From Marinilabiliaceae bacterium (GTDB taxonomy: Bacteria; Bacteroidota; Bacteroidia; Bacteroidales; Marinilabiliaceae), in NCBI GenBank assembly GCA_027010905.1, contig JALVBA010000011.1:1-43309 (forward strand): a stretch of DNA of 43,309 nt. The letters are read 5' to 3'. The position numbers were made by a program, and so were the translations under genes. Shown piece after piece: positions 27,766 to 37,934 of the stretch. Below the pieces are notes generated by a model. It saw only the letters and a program-made list of their open reading frames with translations, was not told where the DNA came from and did no database searches. Every line of letters begins with the position of its first letter. The stretch's first letter is position 1.

Positions 27766-29352
27766 CTATTTTACCCTTGTAACCTTACCTGTTACAACCA
27801 TATCGTCTGTACTAACAGTGATAACATACACACCATAAGCTTCGGGAAGATCAATAGTTGTTTTAATATCTGTTAGGTTAAACTCTTTCAGCATTCTACC
27901 TGAAGCATTGAAAAGTCTGATTATACCCTTACCCTTAGAGTTTGCCAGAATATCTTCTGTAACTTTTACAAAACCTTTCTGTCCGGTTCCGTAAATGTTG
28001 ATTCCATCTCCAATAGCCGAGCCATTGTCGATATCATCAATAGCTGTAGCAACATGTGTAAAGTATATCTCAAACCTGTCTGCATCCTCTCCGGCAGTAG
28101 ATGTGAAAGTATATTCCGGAGTATCACGTAGGTTAACTTCAACATCAGTCAATTTGTCAAAAAGGTATACATTATCCATAGCCCCAAACTGATTAATATT
28201 TGTTGCTCTCAAAGATATCTCTTTAACCTGAGAGAATTTATACCCCAATTTAACAGTATCAATCATTCCGGCTTCAGGATAGGCTCCAATAACAACCTTT
28301 TCAGCCCCCTTCAAGGCATATATATTTGGAATATACTCGGCGCTTCCCATCCGTTTTTTAGAGTCATATTCGATAACCTCATTAACAGTGCCCTCCGGTC
28401 TAAACAGCAGAAGGATCTCATCACTTAAACCATCACTATTCATTGTAAGTCTTAATTCATTATCCTGAGATAATGGAACACCTTTCAGTGCTGTCCTATC
28501 GTTAAATGTTCGAAGAGACGGAGATATAGTTAATGTTGAATTGGCAGTATGCTCAATCCAGAACGACTGACCCGGAGCTATATAACGTGTACCGCCATTT
28601 ACCCCTGCATTGGAAGAGATATTATAAGTAGCATAAGCAAGCTCTCCCGACACATTGGTTGATGTCCACACTGAAGGATCTGCTGTTCCTATGTTAGATA
28701 CAAGATCCTCCATATCGATATATGCCTGATATGGATTAGCAATCAACTTATAACCATCATATGTGCTACTGTATGTACCATAATGTAATGCACCCGAGTA
28801 GCTAATGACTTGGGTAGAAGTTCCCTCTTTTGATTTTACGGCATACCCCTCAAGTTTGTCCATTTCCGTACCCGACAAGCCATTACTTCCGCTTACATCA
28901 GTTGTTATGCGCGTCCAGCTATTAGGCCAACGATATAACCACAAATCTGTTCCGGGAGTTGTAAATGTAGAAGAATAATCACTAAACTTAACACCATCAA
29001 CCGAGTGACCAACATACATATACCTGTTATCAGGGTATGTCCACTCAACAGTAACATCACCGGTTACCGATCCAAGATTAATTAATGAAGTAGGAGATGC
29101 AACGCTGTTTTCAATTGTAAGGCCATCATTTGTTACTAAATCACCATTTACCGTCATACGTGCTCCAGACTCTAAAGTAAGTGTAGCACCTGATTCAATA
29201 GTAAGGTCATTAACTTGGGCAATAACACTATTGCTTATTACTGGATTATTTGCAACAACAGCAATTGTTATATTTGAACTGGCATCGGGCAAAACGCCCC
29301 CACCCCAGTTACTGGCAGTAAACCAATCAGATGTAGTTCCCAACCAGCTATA
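27766..29352 (-). repeat. Shared C-terminal unit, copy B
   Basis: Codes for residues 2676-3204 of the 3204-residue protein, from YSWLGTTSDWF to the end. It is collinear with copy A. The final sorting-domain portion is nearly identical at DNA level: about 18 differences in about 210 bases, counted by eye. Confidence 0.9.
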
Positions 29353-32300
29353 TGCAGGAATAGTTATTGTGCCAAAAGTAATATAGTGGCTGTTATCACT
29401 GCCATTGAATCCAAATGTAAGATTTGATAGCAGATTAGTTGTTCCACTTGATGATGTTCCACTAACAGTTCCTGTAGAGACTTCACTCCATGCATCCGTA
29501 GCAAGGTCTTTCCATCTGGCAACAGTAAAGTCACTATTAGGATTAACACCACTATTGGAATCCCAGCGCATTGTAAGGTTGGCTGTGTTAGTAGTTGCCG
29601 GTGCCTCTACTCTCCAATACTCACCATGACTTACATAAGCTAGATTTCCGCTTCCATCAATTGTTGCAGGATCCATACTGTCGTCACCGGGACTATGGTT
29701 GTAGTATTCAGCCTCCCATATACCACCCGATGAGCCGTCAACATCTGCCCTAATCTCTCCATATCTCAAAGCATCACCAATAGGGAATACAAAATAGTCG
29801 CTATTGTTTATTGCTTTTCGTAAAGGACCTTCAACGTAAGAGGTGTTTTTTCCTCCTGTAACACAAGTGTTACTCGTATTTGTAATTGTAATAGTATTTG
29901 TTGATGACGAGAATATTACTCCGGTACCAAATGTCATGTTATTGTCAATCTCAATATCAGTATTCAAAGTAATACCACTAGCATTATTAATTTCAAAATT
30001 ATAAAATGAATTTGTACCGGTAAAGCTTCCCGGTCCATTAATACTTTGGCGCGAACTACCATTCATATTTACTATTGCATTTAAACCTGTTTTAGAGGTA
30101 TAAGAACCACTTGTATAGTTAATGTCTTTCTTGATGTCAAGTTTCTGTACCTGCTCATTAATCAGGTCAGGGCCGTTAATTGTAAGGTCACCTAACAGCT
30201 GAACCTCTATATTAGGTAGTCTTCGGTCGCCGGTTCCGCTAACAATAATATTGTTTACTTCAGGCATCTCACTTAAGATGTCATAATTCGTGGTTCCTCC
30301 ATACTCAACGGTACCTCCTGTAGCCGCAAAGAAATCGGTATAATCACCAGCAGGGATATCCCCTCTCTCCATGTAAAGCGTACCATTTCCTGACACATTC
30401 CCAAGACGATGTCCATAAGTAGAATTAACATTTAGCTTTCCTCCATTATCAATTTCTGATGCATACGACATAATATAGTTAGAAGGAGTTGTTACAGCAT
30501 GTTTAATAAGCACTCTTGCTCCCCGGGGGCCTCCTGCAGGGGATTGAGGACTCCAAACTGTTTGATCCGTCCAGTCTCCGTCTTTTGTTGATGTATAAAG
30601 AGCTACTTGATCAGGAATAGCAACATCAACACCTGCGGTATAGTCACCATCAATACCGACATCATCGGTATTGGTAAATGTAAATGTCAGTTTTGAAGTG
30701 CCCTCCTCAAAATCTGAAGTGAGGTATTTATCCCAATTACCGGATGAACGACTTAACAATCGTGCAGTAATATAATCAGCTGCTGTGTTTAAGCCTGTAA
30801 GTTGAACATCGCCCGAATAGGCCTGCATTACTGCTTCACCTGTAAATCCGGAAGCATTACTTGCATCAAGTATCCAATAGTACTTAAGTACATTATCAGG
30901 ATCGCCGTTTGTAGTTGTAATTGACGGGTGAATTTCGTTTGCAGCCTTAACTCTTACATAGGTATTATCAGTAGCACTATTTGAAATATTCAATGTTACT
31001 GGCGTATATTTACCTCCTGACCCCATAGGATAAACAAATGTTGTTGCCGAACTAATTACTGGGAAGTACTTCTTAATACCGGCATCGGTAAAGGAGATAT
31101 TGGTTTGAACCATATTAGTTTCTGAGAATGGAGAGGTCTCAATAATATCGGCATCTTTTGTTAATGTCATTAGATTCTGTCCGATATCAAATATCCCTTT
31201 ACTTAACTTCAGCTCATCAGTAATTGTAATAACATTACCAGTAGGAACAGATATACCACTGATATTATCAGTTTTAAATTTGGCAAGAACAGGATTACCA
31301 TAAAGGTTTTGTCGAGATGTTCCTGATGCAATAATGCCATCGTTTAAAGCACCACTTGTAGTTGTAATATCAATATACATATCCCCCTGAGCAAATAGAT
31401 CATTACCCCCATCATCAAATGTGCCGAAGCCTAGGTGCAGCTCTCTGGTTACTGTAATATCATCAGCAAGAGTCAATTTGTTTGATTGATCCTTATACAG
31501 GTTATAAAACTCAGTAGCACCTGTAATTGTCTGATCTAAGGTGCCTGAAAAGTATGTGTTATTGCCTGAAGCTGTGAATGTACCTGAATTAATAAAATCA
31601 CCCTTCATATTTAACACTAAACCATTGGCATCAAATGTTGTTCCGGTATCAATGTTCAAATCTTCATTTATTGTACACGGCACAACCGAAAGAGTTAAAT
31701 TTGTACCTGAATGGTTTATTGTGATATTCTCCAATGTCTCGCCGGCATACAGAGTAAAGTCTCCTGAAGTTGTACTCATATTACCAAATGTTATAGTTGT
31801 TCCCGTACCAAGACTCACTGTTTCAGGATCAAAGTACATCGATGCAGAGGTAGGATTACTTCTCAAATCATTTATCAATGTAAAAGATCCTCCTGAATGA
31901 GTAAAAGAACTTCCGGCATTCAGAATCTCAAAGATACCCCGGCTAGCAGTACCGGCAGCATCAGCTCCTACCTCAACAGAACCACCACTCTGTATGTATG
32001 TCAGCATCCCCTCAGTAGACGTTGTTCCTCTTCTTATCTGTGACCCAACCTTAAGAGTTCCTCCTGTAACTTCAATGGTAGCACTTCCTGATGCAAAATA
32101 GCGAATGTAGTTATCTCCTCCGGACATATCAACAGTTCCCCCACTAACTTTCAACTTGCCATCAAGCAAAATGCCACTACCTCCTGATGCATTAACAGTT
32201 CCCTGTTTAACTTCAAGGCTGGCAGTTGATGGAATCTCAAAATCATCATCACCTGTAGTCAGATCAATATTTATAGCGGCATCATCCAATACTAAAATTC

Positions 32301-35300
32301 CACTTTGTAGTTCGATAGCTTTAACAACTCCTACTCCGGAGGTGACACCGTTTAATGAAAAGCTATCGCTAAATGTGAAGGTGGTATCCTGATTAGAGCC
32401 TTTGTTCATGACAACTCTATACAGATCAGGCACGGAGGTTGAAGTGCGATAATACTCACCACTTTCATCCCCTGCTAACTCTAATATAACATTAGTTTGG
32501 CCTTGAACTGAAAATAGGTCTAAAGTGTATGAATTATTGCTTCCTTGATTTATATCTCCCTTAACTATTAGTTTATGTTCGATGCTATTTCCCGAATTAT
32601 CAACGATAATACGTCTTGGAGTCGAAGTTCTTAGATATGAGTAATCTACATCTCCTTCAACAGTTACGGTAACCGGAGAACCTGATTCCGGAAAATGCAT
32701 TGTTCCCCCGCTATAAGCACCTGTATACAAATTACGCTTAATTAGCATATCTTGCAGGGGAGTAAAATTAGTACTACTCTGCAGTATCATGTCATTATTA
32801 ATAGTAATATCTTGGTTAATCTTCTGAGTGCTTCCCTCCATCATTAGCGAAGGACATGGTTGAATAATATCTGTATGAGTTACATTCCCCCCCCAATACA
32901 TTAAGTACGAATATTCATTATTGGCAAATTCACCCCAGTCGGCATTTACTGTGGGGCCTCCTCCATTATTGAGTGAAACCATTCCAACGCCCGAAACTTT
33001 TCCTATATTATATGTTCTTCCCTTCCAAAACTGTAATCTTGGAACACTTTCAGTAGTAGCATCCCCGTCAACAGCCGGATCAAACGTGAAATTCACTTCA
33101 GCTACATCTGCAATATTATAATCTTTTATATTTACTCTACAGCTTGTACGTATAAACACAATACTGCCATCTGTAGGTAAAGCATGGGTTGTACTTCCGG
33201 GTGTGTCTACATCCCAGTTACCAGTAACATTCCAATCACGGTTCCCAGATGTGTTATGTGTATAATATTTTTTTACCGTACCCGAAAACCTATTTGTAGC
33301 CCCCGCTGTATAATTAGCTTTTTCAAGAATGAAGCCACTACCGGTATTTCCACTTGTTCCTCCTGTATCATTAAATTTTATTAAATTTTTATTCTTTACA
33401 ATATTTGACTTTTGTTCATAAGAACGTATATAGCCATCTCCATCAAGTACTTTTCCAGGATAATAATTATTCTCATTATCACCTGCTTCAATGTCACTCC
33501 CGGAATATTTAAATACATACTTAACGCCCGGAAGATTTGCAAACCCTTCGTACCCTACACGCCAATAATAACTCAACAAGTCATCACCCGATAAATCAGT
33601 TGTTTTTAGCTCTCCGTCAACCGGACGAATGGTTACATAGCCTGAATCAACAAAATTGGATACGGTAAGCTCAGCATAAGTATATCTTGTAGTTGTTGTT
33701 TCAGTTCCAAGGGGGAATGTATAAGTCCCGTTTCCTGTAATTAAAATAGACAGTCCTCCATCTGATGCATTAGCATCGGAGAAAATCATCCTGTCTGTCG
33801 CACAAAATGAAGATGCCACGTTTGTAATAGTAGATTTTTTATGTAAATAATCAACTTTTGCATTATATGTCCTTAAATTTAAAGAGCCGTTATAATACCC
33901 AATACGTTTAATATGGACATCATTTGATAAGTATACATACTTTCCATCTTGTGGATTAAGTTTCATATTACCGATTTCTGCTCCGTCTTCAGAATCTATA
34001 TCCGTACCATCTTTTAGCATTATATAGGCAGTTAATGGTGTTGTTCCTGCTTCATACACACCAAAAACACCATTTTTGCTAATGATAACAGGCCCATAAG
34101 TTCTTATGGATTGATGTCTCTGGTTTAATGTTCCACTGTTAATGTCTGTAGTATTTTTAATTAATAACAACTTGTTATTATACTCCTTGGTCAACGAAGT
34201 CAATGTTGGATCTTTATTTGGATCTCCCCGTAATACAATTTCGGAACCTATAGATTTATTAACAGTTAGATTGTTTACATGTAATTCATAACCATCATCA
34301 ACATCATGACCTATATACAGAGTATCACTTCCGGTTCCGTTAAAAGTTAAAGTATTTGGCTTGCCTGAATCATATAGTAAGCCGTAATTATTAGTTCCTT
34401 GCTTCTGGCTGTTTTCTGCAATTGAAAAATCTCCTCCAATTGCTATGTTTTCTCCGTTGTGATTAAGGAAGCAGTTGTCCTCAATAGTTAAGTCATTTAA
34501 CACCACCAGTGGTTGAGCTGTCTGGTTTTCATTGGTTGAACCCACATTTGATGCATCATCTAATATATGATCAGTAGTGCTGTTCAGAGTATTACGTAAA
34601 ATAAGGTTATAAAAAGGAGCCTTTGAATTAATTATAAAAGGATTTGTTGTGCTTTGGATTTCAGCAATAATAGTACCTCCGGTGACATTGACATTCTCGG
34701 GGTCAGAAGCAATAAAAATACCTCCCTGATTATTTCCTGACCCGGTAGAGTTGTAGACGTGGAGAATTCCCCCAGTCATGCTAAACGTATTGCCCGGATA
34801 TGTTAAACAGAAGTGATAATAATCTGCCGTTCCCGTGCTAACAACATTTACCTCACCATCTGATTGGATATAACCTCCAACAGAGACTCCGTCAACTGAA
34901 GTCCTAATCACTCTTGTATTAACGATACCCCCTGAAACTTTAATCAGTCCATTATTCCTTGTTGTAATTCCACTGTTAATCTTTGATTCCAGCAACCCAT
35001 CAGACACCTCGACTGTTCCGTAAGGAACAATTGCATTTCCACTGTTCTTCTGCACAGTACCACCATCAACCCACAACTTAGCACCTGCTGAAATATTGTA
35101 ATTACTGGCAGTATAACTTAATACGGGTACATTAATGTTACTACCTATTCGAACTGTTCCCATTATGAGACCCAACGCATTAGCGTTATCAGTTAGCTGT
35201 GTTACACCTCCATGAGATTGGTTTGCATAACCAAACAGATTAAAATATGAAGAGTTGGAGGCATCAATATTTAAAATATAGGTGGCATCCGAGCCCTTAT

Positions 35301-37380
35301 CAATCTCAATACGATAAAAGTTTGTTGTTCCCTCACATGATATATTTTGGTCTGTTGTTGAACTCAGGAAGTTAGCATCTACAATACCATCTGTTGCTTC
35401 TGACGAATAGGCTGCAGAAGATCGATTTGTAAACTTAACCTCTCCCTTATTAGTAAAATCGCCATAAAAATTAAATTGATGGCGGGCATTTGCACTACCG
35501 GTATGTATCAATCCGGTTGTTTCAACATAAACATCACCCTTAACAGTAAGGTCTAAATTTGTTGTGGCAGTATTGTCATTAATCTGAAAAGTCCCTTTAT
35601 TAATTGTAAAATAGCCATTAATAACGTAATCCTTTAGCAGAGTAACCGTCTGGCCTGCATTCATATCTATCTCCATATTGAAGAAAGTGTAGGAGGTATT
35701 CAATGAGTAGCTACTACTTCCGTAGTAGACAACAGTACCCTCATCCTCACCCTCATCAACAAAAGCACTATAATCGACATAGGAGGGGAAATTATCAGCT
35801 GCCATCAGCATTCGTCCTGTTCCTGATATAACGTCAAAAGTGTGACCTGTAGTAGTTCCCAAATCCAATCGTCCATCAACTTTAAGTGACGCGCAATGAA
35901 GGTTGTTAAGATTCATAGTAACCGTTTTTCCGCTCTTAATAATAACAGATTCCGAAACATCCTGAGGATATTCATGAGATGGGTTATTGGGCAGCGCACC
36001 AGAGGGGTCTAATGTCCAGGTATTCCAATCATTCCAGTCACCACTAATTAACGTATACCATGTGCGACCTGCCTCTCCTTCTACTGGACTGTTTGTTTGA
36101 TCAGTTGTTCCGAGTGTATAATAACCATTGGACAGGTCTGTATCTGTTATGTCGAAAGATACTTGATCGGCCTCACCTATTGCAGCAGAAACACCTGAAA
36201 CTATTGAATATGTTCCTGAAGTACCACTCCTGTACAGTAAAACATAGTTAAATATATTTTGCGGATATTTTCCACCGGAGATACCTTCGGGCAAGTCAAA
36301 TATAAGGGTGGCATTTTGAGTGCCTGTTTTCTCAACATACCAGTCACGAGCCCATCGTGCCTCAGTCCCGGAAGGGAGATCGGCTGTTGATCTCGTATTT
36401 GTTGTATTATTATGAGCGAACATTATATAATCACCGGGATTTAATGATGCAACATCTGCATTTACATAAAACCCCACACTTGCCGACTCCAACTGACTAC
36501 CATCTGATTCCTGGCCTACACCGGTTAAATTATCGTTATAAGAAGCATCTCCCGAAGCAAAAACATCATTTGATATTGCTATTCCGTATTTATTCTGCAA
36601 ATAGTTTTCGACAATAGTTCGTTGCGCATCATTAAGGTATGTTGCAAACATTATTACCTCAGCAATATCACCATCAAAAGCCTGGCCATTACTGCCATAG
36701 TAATCTATCCCATCCTGCTCATGTCCTATAACAAGACATCCATTTCCCGTAATTGATATTCCGGTTCTAAATCCTGTTCTACTATATACATCTGTACCAT
36801 TTTGTATTAAATGTAGCTCCCCATTACTATTTCTCCATTTATGAGTAACAATCTGATAAGATGAACTTTTCAAATCATATGAAGATGATTGATTCGAACC
36901 ACGAATATAAGTTGCTAGATTAGAGCTATTATATAACAAATAATCATTATCCGAGGCAGAAGAAGCATAGGATATAACTCCCTCATTAGCCTCCTCAGTA
37001 TGGTAAATAATAATGGCTGTAACTTCACTACTAATAAAGCTATTAACAGGATTATAAATTAAAGATGTTCCATGGACTCCAACCGAATGGCTAAACGTAA
37101 CAACAGGTAGAGAATTTACCTGATTTAAAGTAAAGACAGGATCCCCAATGTTTGTATTATCAGAAGATCTTAAATCATTCCCATTACCCGAACTGTCCGG
37201 CCAAGCAGATACTGAAGTTCCTCCACTCAAACTCAAATCATCAGCCCTAAGCCAAAGAACATTCTCCGGTTGTCCGTTGCTACCATCCTTATTCCCAATA
37301 CCTCCGGGACCGGTTTGCGCATTTACCAACCCAAAACCTGCAAAAAACAGAATCAAGAACAGCGCATATATATTTTTCAT
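27766..37380 (-). CDS. Giant T9SS-exported protein with LamG-like domain and beta-strand repeats (3204 aa)
   Basis: The start is the ATG at 37380, which opens directly onto a signal peptide (MKNIYALFLILFFAGFGLVNAQ). The frame continues upstream to 37440, but those residues are not signal-like. Residues about 25-265 form a laminin G/concanavalin-like domain (LWLRADDLS, SAWPDSSGNGNDL, ending LQNKYGIAIS). About 266-425 is a further conserved-looking domain (TGVGQESDGS...WYVEKTG...YTLGTTDQ). Then come Trp-rich headers near 442, 1373, 2263 and 2677 separated by beta-strand repeats. Each header after the first is preceded by about 145 residues by a FPLG/YPMG/FPIG...RY block (1225, 2118, 2533). The last 528 residues equal the shared C-terminal unit with a T9SS type A sorting domain. 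Secretion by T9SS is expected; the LamG domain may bind glycans (inference). Confidence 0.92.
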   Translation of the reverse strand: MKNIYALFLILFFAGFGLVNAQTGPGGIGNKDGSNGQPENVLWLRADDLSLSGGTSVSAWPDSSGNGNDLRSSDNTNIGDPVFTLNQVNSLPVVTFSHSVGVHGTSLIYNPVNSFISSEVTAIIIYHTEEANEGVISYASSASDNDYLLYNSSNLATYIRGSNQSSSYDLKSSSYQIVTHKWRNSNGELHLIQNGTDVYSRTGFRTGISITGNGCLVIGHEQDGIDYYGSNGQAFDGDIAEVIMFATYLNDAQRTIVENYLQNKYGIAISNDVFASGDASYNDNLTGVGQESDGSQLESASVGFYVNADVASLNPGDYIMFAHNNTTNTRSTADLPSGTEARWARDWYVEKTGTQNATLIFDLPEGISGGKYPQNIFNYVLLYRSGTSGTYSIVSGVSAAIGEADQVSFDITDTDLSNGYYTLGTTDQTNSPVEGEAGRTWYTLISGDWNDWNTWTLDPSGALPNNPSHEYPQDVSESVIIKSGKTVTMNLNNLHCASLKVDGRLDLGTTTGHTFDVISGTGRMLMAADNFPSYVDYSAFVDEGEDEGTVVYYGSSSYSLNTSYTFFNMEIDMNAGQTVTLLKDYVINGYFTINKGTFQINDNTATTNLDLTVKGDVYVETTGLIHTGSANARHQFNFYGDFTNKGEVKFTNRSSAAYSSEATDGIVDANFLSSTTDQNISCEGTTNFYRIEIDKGSDATYILNIDASNSSYFNLFGYANQSHGGVTQLTDNANALGLIMGTVRIGSNINVPVLSYTASNYNISAGAKLWVDGGTVQKNSGNAIVPYGTVEVSDGLLESKINSGITTRNNGLIKVSGGIVNTRVIRTSVDGVSVGGYIQSDGEVNVVSTGTADYYHFCLTYPGNTFSMTGGILHVYNSTGSGNNQGGIFIASDPENVNVTGGTIIAEIQSTTNPFIINSKAPFYNLILRNTLNSTTDHILDDASNVGSTNENQTAQPLVVLNDLTIEDNCFLNHNGENIAIGGDFSIAENSQKQGTNNYGLLYDSGKPNTLTFNGTGSDTLYIGHDVDDGYELHVNNLTVNKSIGSEIVLRGDPNKDPTLTSLTKEYNNKLLLIKNTTDINSGTLNQRHQSIRTYGPVIISKNGVFGVYEAGTTPLTAYIMLKDGTDIDSEDGAEIGNMKLNPQDGKYVYLSNDVHIKRIGYYNGSLNLRTYNAKVDYLHKKSTITNVASSFCATDRMIFSDANASDGGLSILITGNGTYTFPLGTETTTTRYTYAELTVSNFVDSGYVTIRPVDGELKTTDLSGDDLLSYYWRVGYEGFANLPGVKYVFKYSGSDIEAGDNENNYYPGKVLDGDGYIRSYEQKSNIVKNKNLIKFNDTGGTSGNTGSGFILEKANYTAGATNRFSGTVKKYYTHNTSGNRDWNVTGNWDVDTPGSTTHALPTDGSIVFIRTSCRVNIKDYNIADVAEVNFTFDPAVDGDATTESVPRLQFWKGRTYNIGKVSGVGMVSLNNGGGPTVNADWGEFANNEYSYLMYWGGNVTHTDIIQPCPSLMMEGSTQKINQDITINNDMILQSSTNFTPLQDMLIKRNLYTGAYSGGTMHFPESGSPVTVTVEGDVDYSYLRTSTPRRIIVDNSGNSIEHKLIVKGDINQGSNNSYTLDLFSVQGQTNVILELAGDESGEYYRTSTSVPDLYRVVMNKGSNQDTTFTFSDSFSLNGVTSGVGVVKAIELQSGILVLDDAAINIDLTTGDDDFEIPSTASLEVKQGTVNASGGSGILLDGKLKVSGGTVDMSGGDNYIRYFASGSATIEVTGGTLKVGSQIRRGTTSTEGMLTYIQSGGSVEVGADAAGTASRGIFEILNAGSSFTHSGGSFTLINDLRSNPTSASMYFDPETVSLGTGTTITFGNMSTTSGDFTLYAGETLENITINHSGTNLTLSVVPCTINEDLNIDTGTTFDANGLVLNMKGDFINSGTFTASGNNTYFSGTLDQTITGATEFYNLYKDQSNKLTLADDITVTRELHLGFGTFDDGGNDLFAQGDMYIDITTTSGALNDGIIASGTSRQNLYGNPVLAKFKTDNISGISVPTGNVITITDELKLSKGIFDIGQNLMTLTKDADIIETSPFSETNMVQTNISFTDAGIKKYFPVISSATTFVYPMGSGGKYTPVTLNISNSATDNTYVRVKAANEIHPSITTTNGDPDNVLKYYWILDASNASGFTGEAVMQAYSGDVQLTGLNTAADYITARLLSRSSGNWDKYLTSDFEEGTSKLTFTFTNTDDVGIDGDYTAGVDVAIPDQVALYTSTKDGDWTDQTVWSPQSPAGGPRGARVLIKHAVTTPSNYIMSYASEIDNGGKLNVNSTYGHRLGNVSGNGTLYMERGDIPAGDYTDFFAATGGTVEYGGTTNYDILSEMPEVNNIIVSGTGDRRLPNIEVQLLGDLTINGPDLINEQVQKLDIKKDINYTSGSYTSKTGLNAIVNMNGSSRQSINGPGSFTGTNSFYNFEINNASGITLNTDIEIDNNMTFGTGVIFSSSTNTITITNTSNTCVTGGKNTSYVEGPLRKAINNSDYFVFPIGDALRYGEIRADVDGSSGGIWEAEYYNHSPGDDSMDPATIDGSGNLAYVSHGEYWRVEAPATTNTANLTMRWDSNSGVNPNSDFTVARWKDLATDAWSEVSTGTVSGTSSSGTTNLLSNLTFGFNGSDNSHYITFGTITIPAYSWLGTTSDWFTASNWGGGVLPDASSNITIAVVANNPVISNSVIAQVNDLTIESGATLTLESGARMTVNGDLVTNDGLTIENSVASPTSLINLGSVTGDVTVEWTYPDNRYMYVGHSVDGVKFSDYSSTFTTPGTDLWLYRWPNSWTRITTDVSGSNGLSGTEMDKLEGYAVKSKEGTSTQVISYSGALHYGTYSSTYDGYKLIANPYQAYIDMEDLVSNIGTADPSVWTSTNVSGELAYATYNISSNAGVNGGTRYIAPGQSFWIEHTANSTLTISPSLRTFNDRTALKGVPLSQDNELRLTMNSDGLSDEILLLFRPEGTVNEVIEYDSKKRMGSAEYIPNIYALKGAEKVVIGAYPEAGMIDTVKLGYKFSQVKEISLRATNINQFGAMDNVYLFDKLTDVEVNLRDTPEYTFTSTAGEDADRFEIYFTHVATAIDDIDNGSAIGDGINIYGTGQKGFVKVTEDILANSKGKGIIRLFNASGRMLKEFNLTDIKTTIDLPEAYGVYVITVSTDDMVVTGKVTRVK

Positions 37381-37934
37381 AATCATAAATTCTATAGAGC
37401 TATAAATAACAACTTTCATATTTATACGTGAACAATGCAAAAAGTTACACCTACTTTGACCAATGAATCAACACTTTAGACTAAACTAGGATAGTTTAAC
37501 ATTAACATAACTCCAAATATGCACATTCAATAGCAAAACAACCAAAAAAAACAACAATTAACTATTTATAACACAACTATATTTGATGATTTGTTCAAAA
37601 TATTGGATAAAAAAAGAAAACGGCTCTATCTCCAACCCTTTCCCTAGAGAGGACAGTGGTATTTACCTTTTTTCGGGAGCACTACGTTCTTGATACTTTA
37701 TGTTCTCAATGCCCATTATCTGCCACATGTTAAGACCAAGGCAACCGGTCTCATTGTTCATTGTCAATATCACATTCTCTAAAATTCAGAATACCTTATT
37801 ATTGTATTCCGGGTTCATGTAAATCTCCTTTAATGCCAAACACAAGCCCGGCAGTGCTCCGCTCCTTATTTGATGTGGAGATTTATGAATCTTCAAGGTT
37901 TGTAATATTTATTTTAACAACCAACTTTCCAACC
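37381..37934. other. Intergenic region upstream of the giant genes
   Basis: 554 bases between mnmA and the first giant gene, both on the - strand. Promoter elements for the giant genes should be here, but no exact TAnnTTTG box was found. It includes a degenerate C-rich element (37623-37654) and a period-7 CATTGTT/CATTGTC sequence (37754-37771). On the - strand a 32-codon frame (MNNETGCLGLNMW..., about 37759-37661) has no recognisable relatives. No established gene is seen. Confidence 0.4.

Noticed and set aside
31541..31900. 119-codon + strand frame opposite the second giant gene
   Set aside because: Antisense shadow caused by the repetitive codon use of the giant gene.
13640..37380. CRISPR-like or tandem DNA repeat array in the giant genes
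   Set aside because: The periodicity is at protein level with diverged units inside open frames; there are no identical repeats with uniform spacers.
37381..37440. Upstream start for the 3204-residue protein
   Set aside because: The 20 added residues would displace the signal peptide from the N terminus; the ATG at 37380 gives an ideal one.
37661..37759. 32-codon - strand frame in the leader of the giant genes
   Set aside because: Too short, no relatives recognised, and it begins in a repeat. It is mentioned only in the description of the gap.
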